The notes beneath the pieces were generated by a model. The model was not told the origin of the DNA, searched no databases, and saw only the letters and a list, made by a program, of their open reading frames with translations. Below are positions 57,478-64,000 of a stretch of DNA of 64,000 bases, piece by piece. Position 1 is the first letter of the stretch, and each line of letters begins with the position of its first letter. Origin of the DNA: Nocardioides sp. S-1144 (GTDB taxonomy: Bacteria; Actinomycetota; Actinomycetes; Propionibacteriales; Nocardioidaceae); assembly GCF_005954645.2 (NCBI RefSeq), contig NZ_CP040695.2, positions 1,984,001 to 2,048,000 on the forward strand, written 5' to 3'. A program made the translations under genes and the position numbers.

Positions 57478-58428
57478 GTGACCTACGTCGGCGAGTCGCG
57501 ACCCGCGCTTCGGCAGCCCGAGCCCGAGCGGGGTGAGGCGTCGTTCAAGGACGTCGTCGCCGCCTACGTCGGCCTCACCAAGCCGCGAGTCATCGAGCTG
57601 CTGCTCCTGACGACCGTCCCGGTCATGTTCTTCGCCGCCCGCGGCGTCCCGGCCCTGGGCCTGGTCGTGGCCACCGTCGTCGGCGGCGCGCTGTCGGCGG
57701 GGTCGGCCTCGACGTTCAACTGCGTCTACGACCGCGACATCGACGAGCAGATGCGCCGCACCCGGCGGCGCGCCCTGCCGCGCCACGTCGTCACGCCGCG
57801 CGCCGCGCTGGTCTTCGCGACCGTGCAGGCCGTGCTCTCCACGGCGGTGCTGGCCTACTGGGTCAACCCGCTGTCGGCGGTCCTGTCGGTGCTGGCCAAC
57901 GCGTTCTACGTGCTCGGCTACACGATGCTCCTCAAGCGCCGCACCACCCAGAACATCGTCTGGGGCGGCATCGCGGGCTGCTTCCCGGCCCTCATCGGCT
58001 GGACCGCCGTCACCGGCGAGCTGTCCTGGGTGCCGATCGTGCTCTTCGCCGTCGTCTTCTTCTGGACGCCGCCGCACACCTGGGCCCTGGCCCTGCGCTA
58101 CCGCGAGGACTACGCCAACGTCGACGTCCCGATGCTGCCCGTGGTGCGTCCGGCCGCCGAGGTGGGCCGCCAGATCGTGCTCTACAGCTGGGTCATGGTC
58201 GCCACCTCGATGCTGCTGTGGCCCGTGGCCGGCACCGGCCCGGTCTACCCGGTGGCCGCCGCCGTCCTCGGCGCGGTCTTCCTCGTCGAGGCCCACAAGA
58301 TGTGGCGCCGGGCCCGCGGCACCGAGGACCTCAGCGAGATCCAGCCGATGCGCCTGTTCCACCACTCGAACCTGTACCTGTCGCTGCTGTTCGTCGCCGT
58401 CGCCCTCGACCCGCTGCTGACCCGCTGA
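57478..58428 (+). CDS. ctaB: Protoheme IX farnesyltransferase (heme O synthase)
   Basis: 316 residues, eight or nine membrane helices. YVGLTKPRVIELLLLTTVP at the start; the prenyl-diphosphate motif NCVYDRDIDEQMRRTRRRALP near 81-101; second Asp motif YREDYANVDVPMLP near 205. It makes heme O for aa3-type oxidase. A GTG start; SD only weak. The gene ends at the third palindromic repeat. Confidence 0.96.
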   Translation: MTYVGESRPALRQPEPERGEASFKDVVAAYVGLTKPRVIELLLLTTVPVMFFAARGVPALGLVVATVVGGALSAGSASTFNCVYDRDIDEQMRRTRRRALPRHVVTPRAALVFATVQAVLSTAVLAYWVNPLSAVLSVLANAFYVLGYTMLLKRRTTQNIVWGGIAGCFPALIGWTAVTGELSWVPIVLFAVVFFWTPPHTWALALRYREDYANVDVPMLPVVRPAAEVGRQIVLYSWVMVATSMLLWPVAGTGPVYPVAAAVLGAVFLVEAHKMWRRARGTEDLSEIQPMRLFHHSNLYLSLLFVAVALDPLLTR

Positions 58429-58505
58429 CGCCGAGTCGGCGTCGGCGTTGAGCACGAACGCCGACTCGACCGGGTACCGACCTCACCTCCGCGCCGACCC
58501 GCGGG
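58429..58505 (+). repeat. Tripartite palindromic repeat, copy 3 (diverged)
   Basis: Begins at the base after the ctaB stop. Left arm CGCCGAGTCGGCG then TCGG, loop CGTTGAGCA, right arm CGAACGCCGACTCG, a 21-nt spacer, and a worn third arm CGCGCCGACCCGCGGG at 58490-58505. The central stem still pairs over 11 bp. Probably also serves as terminator between convergent ctaB and ctaA. Confidence 0.75.
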
Positions 58506-58522
58506 TCCCTGCGGGGGTGGGC

Positions 58523-59428
58523 TCAGCGGGACGCCGTTGCCTCGACCCGGGTGGCCGGGACGGGTGCCGGTGCGGGACGCAGGACGACCGCGAGGACGGC
58601 CCAGGTGGCGGCCGCGGAGATGAGGGCGGCGCCGAGCACGTGGGCGCCTACGAGGATCTCGGGCAGGTCGGTGAAGTACTGGACGAAGCCGATCACGCCC
58701 TGGCCCAGCTCGACGCCGAGCAGGACGACGGCGGCGCGGCGGGCCGGGGTGCCGGCGCGGGTCGCGAGGACCAGGCCGACGGTGAGGCCGACGAGCAGGA
58801 AGACCGAGTCGGCGTGCAGCTGGCTGATCTGCAGCGGGTCCAGGCCGTTGCGCGGCGTCTCGGCGTCGCCCGCGTGCGGGCCCGCGCCGGTGACGACGGT
58901 GCCCAGGTAGAGCACCACCCAGGTCGAGGCGAAGGTGATCCAGGCCAGGGCCTGGGTCCGGCCGCGGGTCCACACGGCGTCCGGGTCGTCGACCCGCCGC
59001 AGGAACAGCACGGCGACGCCGACCATCGCCATCGACAGCAGCAGGTGCAGCGACACGATCCACGGGTTGAGGTCGGTGAGGACGGTGACGCCGCCGATCA
59101 GCGCCTGGAACGGGACGCCGAGGGCGAGGACCAGCGCGAGGACGCGGAGCTGGCGGCGCCCGGTGCGCCAGGCGGCGACGAGCGTCGCGATCGCGACCGC
59201 GGCCAGGACGAAGGTGAGCAGCCGGTTGCCGAACTCGATCGCCGCGTGCAGCTCCAGCTCGCCGTGCGGGCGGAACGACTCGTCGGTGCAGCGCGGCCAC
59301 GTGGGGCAGCCGAGGCCGGACCCGGTGAGCCGGACGGCACCGCCGGTGACCACGATGGCGATGTTGGCGACCAGGCTGGCCCAGCCGAGCGGGCGGACGA
59401 GGCGGGCCATCTTGTCGAGCACGTTCAC
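58523..59428 (-). CDS. ctaA: Heme A synthase (CtaA, COX15 type)
   Basis: 301 residues from GTG 59428, overlapping the permease stop as GTGA. Eight membrane helices; RLTGSGLGCPTWPRCT with the Cys pair (about 35-43), LHAAIEFGNRLLT and VSLHLLLSM His, and C-terminal QLHADSVFL and GAHVLGAAL His positions fit the heme-binding His of CtaA. It oxidises heme O to heme A, downstream of CtaB. Confidence 0.95.
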   Translation of the reverse strand: MNVLDKMARLVRPLGWASLVANIAIVVTGGAVRLTGSGLGCPTWPRCTDESFRPHGELELHAAIEFGNRLLTFVLAAVAIATLVAAWRTGRRQLRVLALVLALGVPFQALIGGVTVLTDLNPWIVSLHLLLSMAMVGVAVLFLRRVDDPDAVWTRGRTQALAWITFASTWVVLYLGTVVTGAGPHAGDAETPRNGLDPLQISQLHADSVFLLVGLTVGLVLATRAGTPARRAAVVLLGVELGQGVIGFVQYFTDLPEILVGAHVLGAALISAAATWAVLAVVLRPAPAPVPATRVEATASR

Positions 59429-60243
59429 TCCCACTTGAAGGTCCTCGCGGTCGCTACGGCGCCGACCACGGTCCAGCCGGCCAGGACGAGCAGGTCGCGC
59501 CAGGCGACGGCGGCGCCGGCGAGCGCCGAGCGCATCGCCTCGCCGAGGGCCCCCGAGGGCAGCCAGGCGACGACGTCGCCGAAGGAGCCGTAGGCCGACG
59601 CGGGCAGCACCACCGCGCCGCCGGCCATCAGGAGCAGGTAGACCAGGTTGGCGGCGGCGAGGGTGGCCTCGGCGCGCAGCGACCCGGCGAGCAGCAGCCC
59701 GAGCGAGGCGAACGCCGAGGTGCCGAGCACCACGGTGAGCAACAGGCCCACCACCGAGGCGTCCGGCTCCCACCCGAGGGCGAGGGCCACGGCGCCGATG
59801 ACGACGACCTGGAGGACCTCGACGACCAGCAGCGCGAGCACCTTCGCGCCCAGCAGCGAGGTCCGCGACAGCGGCGACGTGCCCAGCCGCTTGATGAGGC
59901 CGTAGCGGCGCTCGAAGCCGGTGGCGATCGCCAGCGCCGTGAACGACGTCGACATCACCGCGAGGGCCAGGACGCCGGGGGCGAAGGTCTCCACGCCGTA
60001 CTCGAGGTCGACGCGCTCGGCGCCGCGGACACCGACGAGGAGCACGATGACGGGGATGACCACGGCGAGCAGCAGCTGCTCGCCGTTGCGGAGCATCAGC
60101 CGGGCCTCCATCGAGGCCTGGGTCAGCACCTGGCGCAGGACGGGCGCGGCGCCGGGGGCCGGGACGAAGGTGCCCGGCCCGGCCGCAGCCGCGGCGGTCG
60201 CGGTGGTGCGGGGCGTGGTCGGAGGCGTGGTCGGGGGAGTCAT
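59425..60243 (-). CDS. ABC transporter permease (ABC-2 type, DrrB-like)
   Basis: 272 residues from ATG 60243. After a Thr/Pro/Ala-rich N-terminal tail (about 1-35), six hydrophobic segments: LLLAVVIPVIVLLVGV, FAPGVLALAVMSTSFTALAIATG, LLVVEVLQVVVIGAVALAL, VGLLLTVVLGTSAFASLGLLLAG, VYLLLMAGGAVVLP and LLVLAGWTVVGAVAT. It forms an exporter with the following ATPase gene (ATGA overlap). In actinobacteria this transporter sits between ctaA and sufR; the cargo is not known, although a heme-linked role is conceivable from the neighbours. Confidence 0.92.
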   Translation of the reverse strand: MTPPTTPPTTPRTTATAAAAAGPGTFVPAPGAAPVLRQVLTQASMEARLMLRNGEQLLLAVVIPVIVLLVGVRGAERVDLEYGVETFAPGVLALAVMSTSFTALAIATGFERRYGLIKRLGTSPLSRTSLLGAKVLALLVVEVLQVVVIGAVALALGWEPDASVVGLLLTVVLGTSAFASLGLLLAGSLRAEATLAAANLVYLLLMAGGAVVLPASAYGSFGDVVAWLPSGALGEAMRSALAGAAVAWRDLLVLAGWTVVGAVATARTFKWE

Positions 60244-61208
60244 GTGGTCTCCGGGAGGGCGGTGAGCTCGAGGAAGACGTCCTCCAGCTTGCGCTGGCCG
60301 AGGGTCAGCGACTCGGGCAGCACGTCGTTGGCCTCGCACCACCGCGACACCTTCGCGAGCGTGGAGCCGTCGGCCGGGCCGGTGACGAGCAGGCTGACGG
60401 CGTCGAGCTGGGTGACCTCGGTGCCGGGGCCGAGCGCGGCGGTCAGCGAGGCGGGGGCACCGGGCGGGAACGGCTGGGTCACGACCAGCCGGATCGTGGC
60501 GACCGACCCGCCGCGGGTCAGCTCCAGCGGGGAGCCGGAGGCGACCAGCGTCCCCCGGTCGAGGATGTGGACGCGGTCGGCGAGCCGCTCGGCCTCGTCC
60601 ATGTAGTGCGTGGTGAGCACGACGGTCACCCCGTCGGTGCGCAGCTCCTCGAGGAGCTCCCAGACGGTGCGCCGCACGGACGGGTCGAGCCCGGCGGTCG
60701 GCTCGTCGACGAAGACGAGCTCGGGGCGGCCCACGATCGCCATCGCGAGGCCGAGGCGCTGCTGCTGACCACCGGAGAGCCGGCGGAACGGCGTCCGCCC
60801 GCAGTCGGCGAGCCCGAGCCGCTCGACGAGCAGGTCGACCGGCAGCGGGTTCGCGTGCAGCCGCGCGACGTGGCGCAGCATCTCCACCGCGCGGACGCCG
60901 CCCCAGGCGCCGCCGCTCTGCAGCATCACGCCGATCCGGGGGAGCAGCGCGTGCCGGTCGCGCACCGGGTCGAGGCCGAGCACCCGCACGGTGCCGTGCT
61001 GCGGCGTCCGGTAGCCCTCGCAGGTCTCCAGCGTCGTGGTCTTGCCCGCGCCGTTGGGTCCGAGGACGGCGGTGATGGTGTGGGCCTCGACGCTCAGGCT
61101 GAGCCGGTCGACGGCCACCTTGTCGCCGTAGCGCATCACCAGCCCCTCGACCGTCACGGCGCCGTCCGCGAGGCTTGCGGCACCGCCGGCGGACGAGGGT
61201 TCGGACAC
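60240..61208 (-). CDS. ABC transporter ATPase (ABC-2 exporter, DrrA-like)
   Basis: 322 residues from a GTG. Walker A GPNGAGKTTT near 50, Q-loop VMLQSGG, signature RLSGGQQQRLGLAMAI near 145, Walker B LVFVDEPTAGLDP, and the H-loop TTHYMDEAERLAD. After the nucleotide domain comes a DrrA-type C-terminal domain. A TACACT -10 hexamer 6 nt upstream of the GTG marks a leaderless start. Confidence 0.94.
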   Translation of the reverse strand: MSEPSSAGGAASLADGAVTVEGLVMRYGDKVAVDRLSLSVEAHTITAVLGPNGAGKTTTLETCEGYRTPQHGTVRVLGLDPVRDRHALLPRIGVMLQSGGAWGGVRAVEMLRHVARLHANPLPVDLLVERLGLADCGRTPFRRLSGGQQQRLGLAMAIVGRPELVFVDEPTAGLDPSVRRTVWELLEELRTDGVTVVLTTHYMDEAERLADRVHILDRGTLVASGSPLELTRGGSVATIRLVVTQPFPPGAPASLTAALGPGTEVTQLDAVSLLVTGPADGSTLAKVSRWCEANDVLPESLTLGQRKLEDVFLELTALPETT

Positions 61209-61214
61209 CCACGA

Positions 61215-61220
61215 AGTGTA
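61215..61220 (-). promoter_or_regulatory. -10 hexamer TACACT, leaderless start of the ABC ATPase gene
   Basis: TACACT-N6-GTG on the minus strand; would drive ATPase, permease and ctaA. Confidence 0.55.
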
Positions 61221-61326
61221 GGAGCCACGGGGTTGGCCCTGGACATCGGGACGATCCGTCGTCGTCCGCGGGGAGGCGTCCGCGGGCGGGGTCCGTGCCG
61301 CCGCCGGCGGCCGCCACCGACGTCTC

Positions 61327-61332
61327 TACAGT
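61327..61332 (+). promoter_or_regulatory. -10 hexamer TACAGT, leaderless start of the small membrane protein pair
   Basis: TACAGT-N6-GTG. Confidence 0.55.
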
Positions 61333-61338
61333 TGCCGG

Positions 61339-61704
61339 GTGACCGACTGGCTGACGGCGACGATCCTCGCGCTCGGCGGCGTGGCCGCGGTGGTGGGGAT
61401 CGTCCTCCTGGTCCGCGACGAGCCCGCCCAGGACCGCACCTTCGTGGTGCTCGCGGTGCTGGAGGTCGCCGTCCTCGTGCAGCTGGTCGTCGGTGCGGTG
61501 TCGCTGTCGCAGACCGACCGCGACGTGTCCGGCGTGCTGTTCGTCAGCTACCTCGTCGGCAACCTGCTCGTGCTCCCGATCGGTGCGTTCTGGTCGCTGG
61601 CCGAGCGCACCCGCGCCGGCACGGGGGTGCTGATCGTCGCCGTCGTGACGGTGGTCGCCCTCCAGCTGCGCCTCGAGACCATCTGGGACGGCTCCGGTGC
61701 GTGA
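61339..61704 (+). CDS. Four-helix small membrane protein
   Basis: 121 residues. Hydrophobic segments at about 5-25 (TATILALGGVAAVVGIVLLV), 35-56 (VVLAVLEVAVLVQLVVGAVSL), 65-85 (GVLFVSYLVGNLLVLPIGAFW) and 92-112 (GVLIVAVVTVVALQLRL). No charged residues suggesting transport or catalysis. I do not recognise the family. It overlaps the next gene by 8 nt, so the two are made together and probably interact. Position between the exporter and sufR is not informative about function. Confidence 0.65.
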   Translation: MTDWLTATILALGGVAAVVGIVLLVRDEPAQDRTFVVLAVLEVAVLVQLVVGAVSLSQTDRDVSGVLFVSYLVGNLLVLPIGAFWSLAERTRAGTGVLIVAVVTVVALQLRLETIWDGSGA

Positions 61705-62095
61705 GCTGTCCGCCGGCCCGGGTCGGATCCTGGTCTTCGTCTACGGGGTCTTCGCCGTGGCCGCCACGGGCCGTTCGCTGGTCCAGCTCGGCTCCGACGC
61801 CGACCGGGCGCCGTTCGCCTACACGCTCTCGCTCGTGGCGGCGGTGATCTACCTGGTCGCCACGACGTGCCTGCTGCTCGGCGGACGCCGGGCCTGGGCG
61901 GTCGCGGTCGGCTCCTGCGTGGTCGAGCTGCTCGGCGTGCTGTCCATCGGCACGCTCTCCTACGTCGACACCGCGCTGTTCCCCGACAAGACGGTCTGGT
62001 CGCACTTCGGCCAGGGCTACGGCTTCCTCCCGCTCGTGCTGCCGTTCCTCGGCCTGGCCTGGTTGCACGCCACCCGGCCCGGCGCCCCGCGCTGA
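61697..62095 (+). CDS. Second small four-helix membrane protein
   Basis: 132 residues from a GTG inside the end of the preceding gene. Hydrophobic segments at about 10-25, 43-62, 68-88 and 107-125; VVELLGVLSIGTLSYVDTALFPDKTVWSHFGQGYGF is the most polar and distinctive stretch. Function unknown. Ends 28 bp before the palindrome that opens the sufR control region. Confidence 0.65.
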   Translation: MRELSAGPGRILVFVYGVFAVAATGRSLVQLGSDADRAPFAYTLSLVAAVIYLVATTCLLLGGRRAWAVAVGSCVVELLGVLSIGTLSYVDTALFPDKTVWSHFGQGYGFLPLVLPFLGLAWLHATRPGAPR

Positions 62096-62123
62096 CCCGC
62101 CCGACCCAGCCCGTGTGGCGCCC

Positions 62124-62138
62124 GTCACCCAGGGTGAC
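62124..62138. promoter_or_regulatory. Palindrome GTCACCC-A-GGGTGAC upstream of sufR
   Basis: Perfect 7+1+7 palindrome; the 1-base centre makes a protein-binding site likelier than an RNA hairpin. It shares bases with the direct repeats that follow. Confidence 0.45.
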
Positions 62139-62160
62139 CTTGCTAAGGGTGGCCTTGCTT
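62131..62160 (+). repeat. Tandem 15-bp direct repeats upstream of sufR
   Basis: AGGGTGACCTTGCTA is followed at once by AGGGTGGCCTTGCTT (13 of 15 identical). Each unit contains an AGG-N4-CCT half-dyad. TTGCTT at the end of unit two may serve as -35 for a promoter with TATCGG (62177-62182) as -10. Confidence 0.5.
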
Positions 62161-62183
62161 GAACGGTCCGCCCCATTATCGGC

Positions 62184-62198
62184 ACACTGGTGTTGTGG
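62184..62198 (+). promoter_or_regulatory. SufR-type operator overlapping the sufR start
   Basis: ACACT-N5-TGTGG matches the mycobacterial SufR site ACACT-N5-TGTGA in 9 of 10 fixed bases. It covers the probable transcription start and the GTG start codon at 62195, ideal for autorepression. Confidence 0.65.
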
Positions 62199-62890
62199 AA
62201 TTCACCGCCGACCGCTCCGACAGCACCACGCGCCAGCGTGTCGTGCGGTCGATCCTGGTCGACGGTCCCTCCACCACCGCGGCCCTGGCCGAGCGCCTGG
62301 ACCTCACGCCGGCCGCGGTGCGGCGCCACCTCGACCAGCTCGTCGACGACGGCGCGGTCGAGGCGCGCGACGCCCGCAAGGCCGCCGGCCGTGGCCGCGG
62401 CCGCCCGGCCAAGGTGTTCGCCCTGACCGAGACCGGCCGTGACGGCTTCGACCAGAAGTACGACGACCTGGCCGCCGCCGCGCTGCGGTTCCTGGCCGAG
62501 ACCGGTGGTGACGCCGCCGTCCGGGAATTCGCGCGCCGCCGGGCTGGTTTCGTGGAGGAGCGCTTCGGCGAGGTCGCCGTCGCGCACCCGGACCTCGGTC
62601 CCGCCGAGGTCCTGGCCCGGGTGTTCTCCGACGAGGGCTACGCGGCTTCGGTTCGCGAGTCCCCGGTGGGCGAGCAGCTGTGCCAGCAGCACTGCCCGGT
62701 GTCCCACGTGGCCCACGAGTTCCCCCAGCTGTGCGAGGAGGAGACCGCGGCCATCAGCCGGGTGCTCGGCCGCCACGTGCAGCGTCTCGCGACGATCGCC
62801 CACGGCGACGGCGTGTGCACCACCTGCATCCCCGATCTTCCCGGTTCCACCCCGATCACGATGACGACGAAGGAGAAGGTCACTTCATGA
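62195..62890 (+). CDS. sufR: SufR, Fe-S cluster-sensing repressor of the suf operon
   Basis: 231 residues from GTG 62195; a TTG 36 nt upstream is less likely, since it would lie inside the repeats. N-terminal winged helix ([31 protein letters not shown], then [16 protein letters not shown]) and a C-terminal cluster-binding region with [18 protein letters not shown] and a final CTTC. Holo-SufR represses the suf operon. Its stop overlaps sufB as ATGA. Confidence 0.95.
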   Translation: MEFTADRSDSTTRQRVVRSILVDGPSTTAALAERLDLTPAAVRRHLDQLVDDGAVEARDARKAAGRGRGRPAKVFALTETGRDGFDQKYDDLAAAALRFLAETGGDAAVREFARRRAGFVEERFGEVAVAHPDLGPAEVLARVFSDEGYAASVRESPVGEQLCQQHCPVSHVAHEFPQLCEEETAAISRVLGRHVQRLATIAHGDGVCTTCIPDLPGSTPITMTTKEKVTS

Positions 62891-64000
62891 CCTCCATCGA
62901 AGACCTCAACCCCGAGCTCAAGGGCATCGGCCGCTACGACTTCGGCTGGGCCGACACCGACGTGGCCGGCGCGACCGCGCAGCGCGGCCTCTCCGAGGAC
63001 GTCGTCCGCAACATCTCCGCGCTCAAGAACGAGCCGCAGTGGATGCTCGACCAGCGCCTGAAGGGCCTCAAGCTCTTCCACCGCAAGCCCATGCCGACCT
63101 GGGGCTCCGACCTCGGCGGCATCGACTTCGACAACATCAAGTACTTCGTCCGCTCCAGCGAGAAGCAGGCGGCGACGTGGGACGACCTCCCCGAGGAGAT
63201 CAAGAACACCTACGACAAGCTCGGCATCCCGGAGGCGGAGAAGCAGCGTCTCGTCTCGGGCGTCGCCGCGCAGTACGAGTCGGAGGTCGTCTACCACTCG
63301 ATCCGCGAGGACCTCGAGGAGCAGGGCGTGCTCTTCCTCGACACCGACACCGCGCTGCGCGAGCAGCCCGAGCTGTTCCAGGAGTACTTCGGCACCGTCA
63401 TCCCGGTCGGTGACAACAAGTTCTCCGCGCTCAACACCTCGGTGTGGTCGGGTGGCTCGTTCATCTACGTGCCGAAGGGCGTGCACGTCGACATCCCGCT
63501 GCAGGCCTACTTCCGGATCAACACCGAGAACATGGGCCAGTTCGAGCGCACCCTCATCATCGTCGACGAGGACGCCTACGTGCACTACGTCGAGGGCTGC
63601 ACGGCGCCGATCTACTCCTCCGACTCGCTGCACTCCGCGGTCGTGGAGATCATCGTCAAGAAGGGCGGCCGCTGCCGCTACACGACCATCCAGAACTGGT
63701 CGAACAACGTCTACAACCTCGTCACCAAGCGCGCGACCTGCGAGGCCGGCGCGACGATGGAGTGGGTCGACGGCAACATCGGCTCGAAGGTGACGATGAA
63801 GTACCCCGCGATCTACCTCATGGGCGAGCACGCCAAGGGCGAGACGCTCTCGATCGCGTTCGCCGGCGAGGGCCAGCACCAGGACGCCGGCGCCAAGATG
63901 GTGCACGCCGCGCCCCACACCTCGTCCTCGATCCTGTCGAAGTCGGTGGCGCGCGGCGGTGGCCGGACGTCCTACCGCGGCCTGATCCAGGTCAACGAGG
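62887..64000 (+). CDS. sufB: SufB, Fe-S cluster scaffold subunit (5' part)
   Basis: 371 residues visible; the gene runs off the right edge (usual length about 480). The N-terminus [23 protein letters not shown] and the beta-helix core with [33 protein letters not shown] and VEGCTAP are typical; [11 protein letters not shown] and [13 protein letters not shown] follow. SufB works with SufC and SufD to assemble [4Fe-4S] clusters. sufD, sufC, sufS and sufU are expected beyond the window. Confidence 0.97.
   Translation, partial: MTSIEDLNPELKGIGRYDFGWADTDVAGATAQRGLSEDVVRNISALKNEPQWMLDQRLKGLKLFHRKPMPTWGSDLGGIDFDNIKYFVRSSEKQAATWDDLPEEIKNTYDKLGIPEAEKQRLVSGVAAQYESEVVYHSIREDLEEQGVLFLDTDTALREQPELFQEYFGTVIPVGDNKFSALNTSVWSGGSFIYVPKGVHVDIPLQAYFRINTENMGQFERTLIIVDEDAYVHYVEGCTAPIYSSDSLHSAVVEIIVKKGGRCRYTTIQNWSNNVYNLVTKRATCEAGATMEWVDGNIGSKVTMKYPAIYLMGEHAKGETLSIAFAGEGQHQDAGAKMVHAAPHTSSSILSKSVARGGGRTSYRGLIQVNE

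Noticed and set aside
62131..62160. Direct repeats ahead of sufR as an IdeR iron box.
   Set aside because: Best alignment to the 19-bp consensus matches only about 10 positions, far below the box at 8219-8237.
62159..62194. TTG at 62159 as sufR start.
   Set aside because: The added residues are not winged-helix-like and the codon lies inside the repeat and promoter region; GTG 62195 is better.

Overview
The window comes from a high-GC actinobacterium, most likely Nocardioides or another member of the Nocardioidaceae. The support is the strongly G+C-rich third codon positions, the many GTG starts, and the lineage markers RbpA, WhiA, OpcA, an HNH/DUF222 (13E12-type) protein, a mycothiol-dependent maleylpyruvate-isomerase-type protein and a gene pair for 10-methyl (tuberculostearic) fatty acids. 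Almost all of it is chromosomal core and lineage-typical accessory DNA. I see no phage, plasmid, insertion sequence, CRISPR array, rRNA or tRNA.

Layout. 1-6.5 kb: the end of a phosphotransferase-fold gene with altered catalytic residues, a MOSC protein, a long-chain acyl-CoA ligase, an exported intradiol-dioxygenase-like lipoprotein, hemW and a DUF3097 gene. 6.5-12.4 kb: a metallo-hydrolase and a HugZ/DUF2470 heme protein behind an iron box, divergent from the CIRCE-controlled hrcA-dnaJ-rsmE stress group. 12.4-15.6 kb: an unusual module of ECF sigma factor, membrane GerMN/Gmad2 protein and GerMN/Gmad2 lipoprotein. 15.7-27.5 kb: HIT protein, phoH, ybeY, CNNM/CBS protein, sppA, cytidine-deaminase-like protein and finally era; this familiar cluster is split by an animal-type heme peroxidase, the tmsA-tmsB pair and a siderophore-interacting flavoprotein. 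27.5-33.6 kb: accessory genes (two septum-formation lipoproteins, a flavodoxin-fold protein, a 470-bp gene-free stretch, an HNH protein, an SDR without its catalytic Tyr, and coupled metallo-hydrolase and MDMPI-type genes).

33.7-48 kb: uvrA behind an SOS box, two Rieske lipoproteins, a TTC38-like repeat protein, then the conserved run uvrC-rapZ-yvcK-whiA-gap-pgk-tpiA-secG-rbpA. 48-57.4 kb, minus strand: a DUF559-like nuclease gene bracketed by inverted copies of a tripartite palindrome, then the pentose-phosphate operon tkt-tal-pgi-zwf-opcA-pgl, whose last five genes overlap or abut. 57.4-64 kb: ctaB and ctaA (heme O/A synthesis), an ABC exporter, two small membrane proteins, and sufR-sufB with a dense regulatory region.

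Regulation visible in the DNA: an IdeR/DtxR-type iron box, a CIRCE, a LexA box, a SufR-type box, a strong inverted repeat between the peroxidase and tms genes, and about 15 TAnnnT -10 hexamers only 6-8 nt before a start codon, implying many leaderless mRNAs. The least explained items are the tripartite palindromic repeat with its nuclease neighbour, the sigma/GerMN-Gmad2 module, and the peroxidase-tms divergon.
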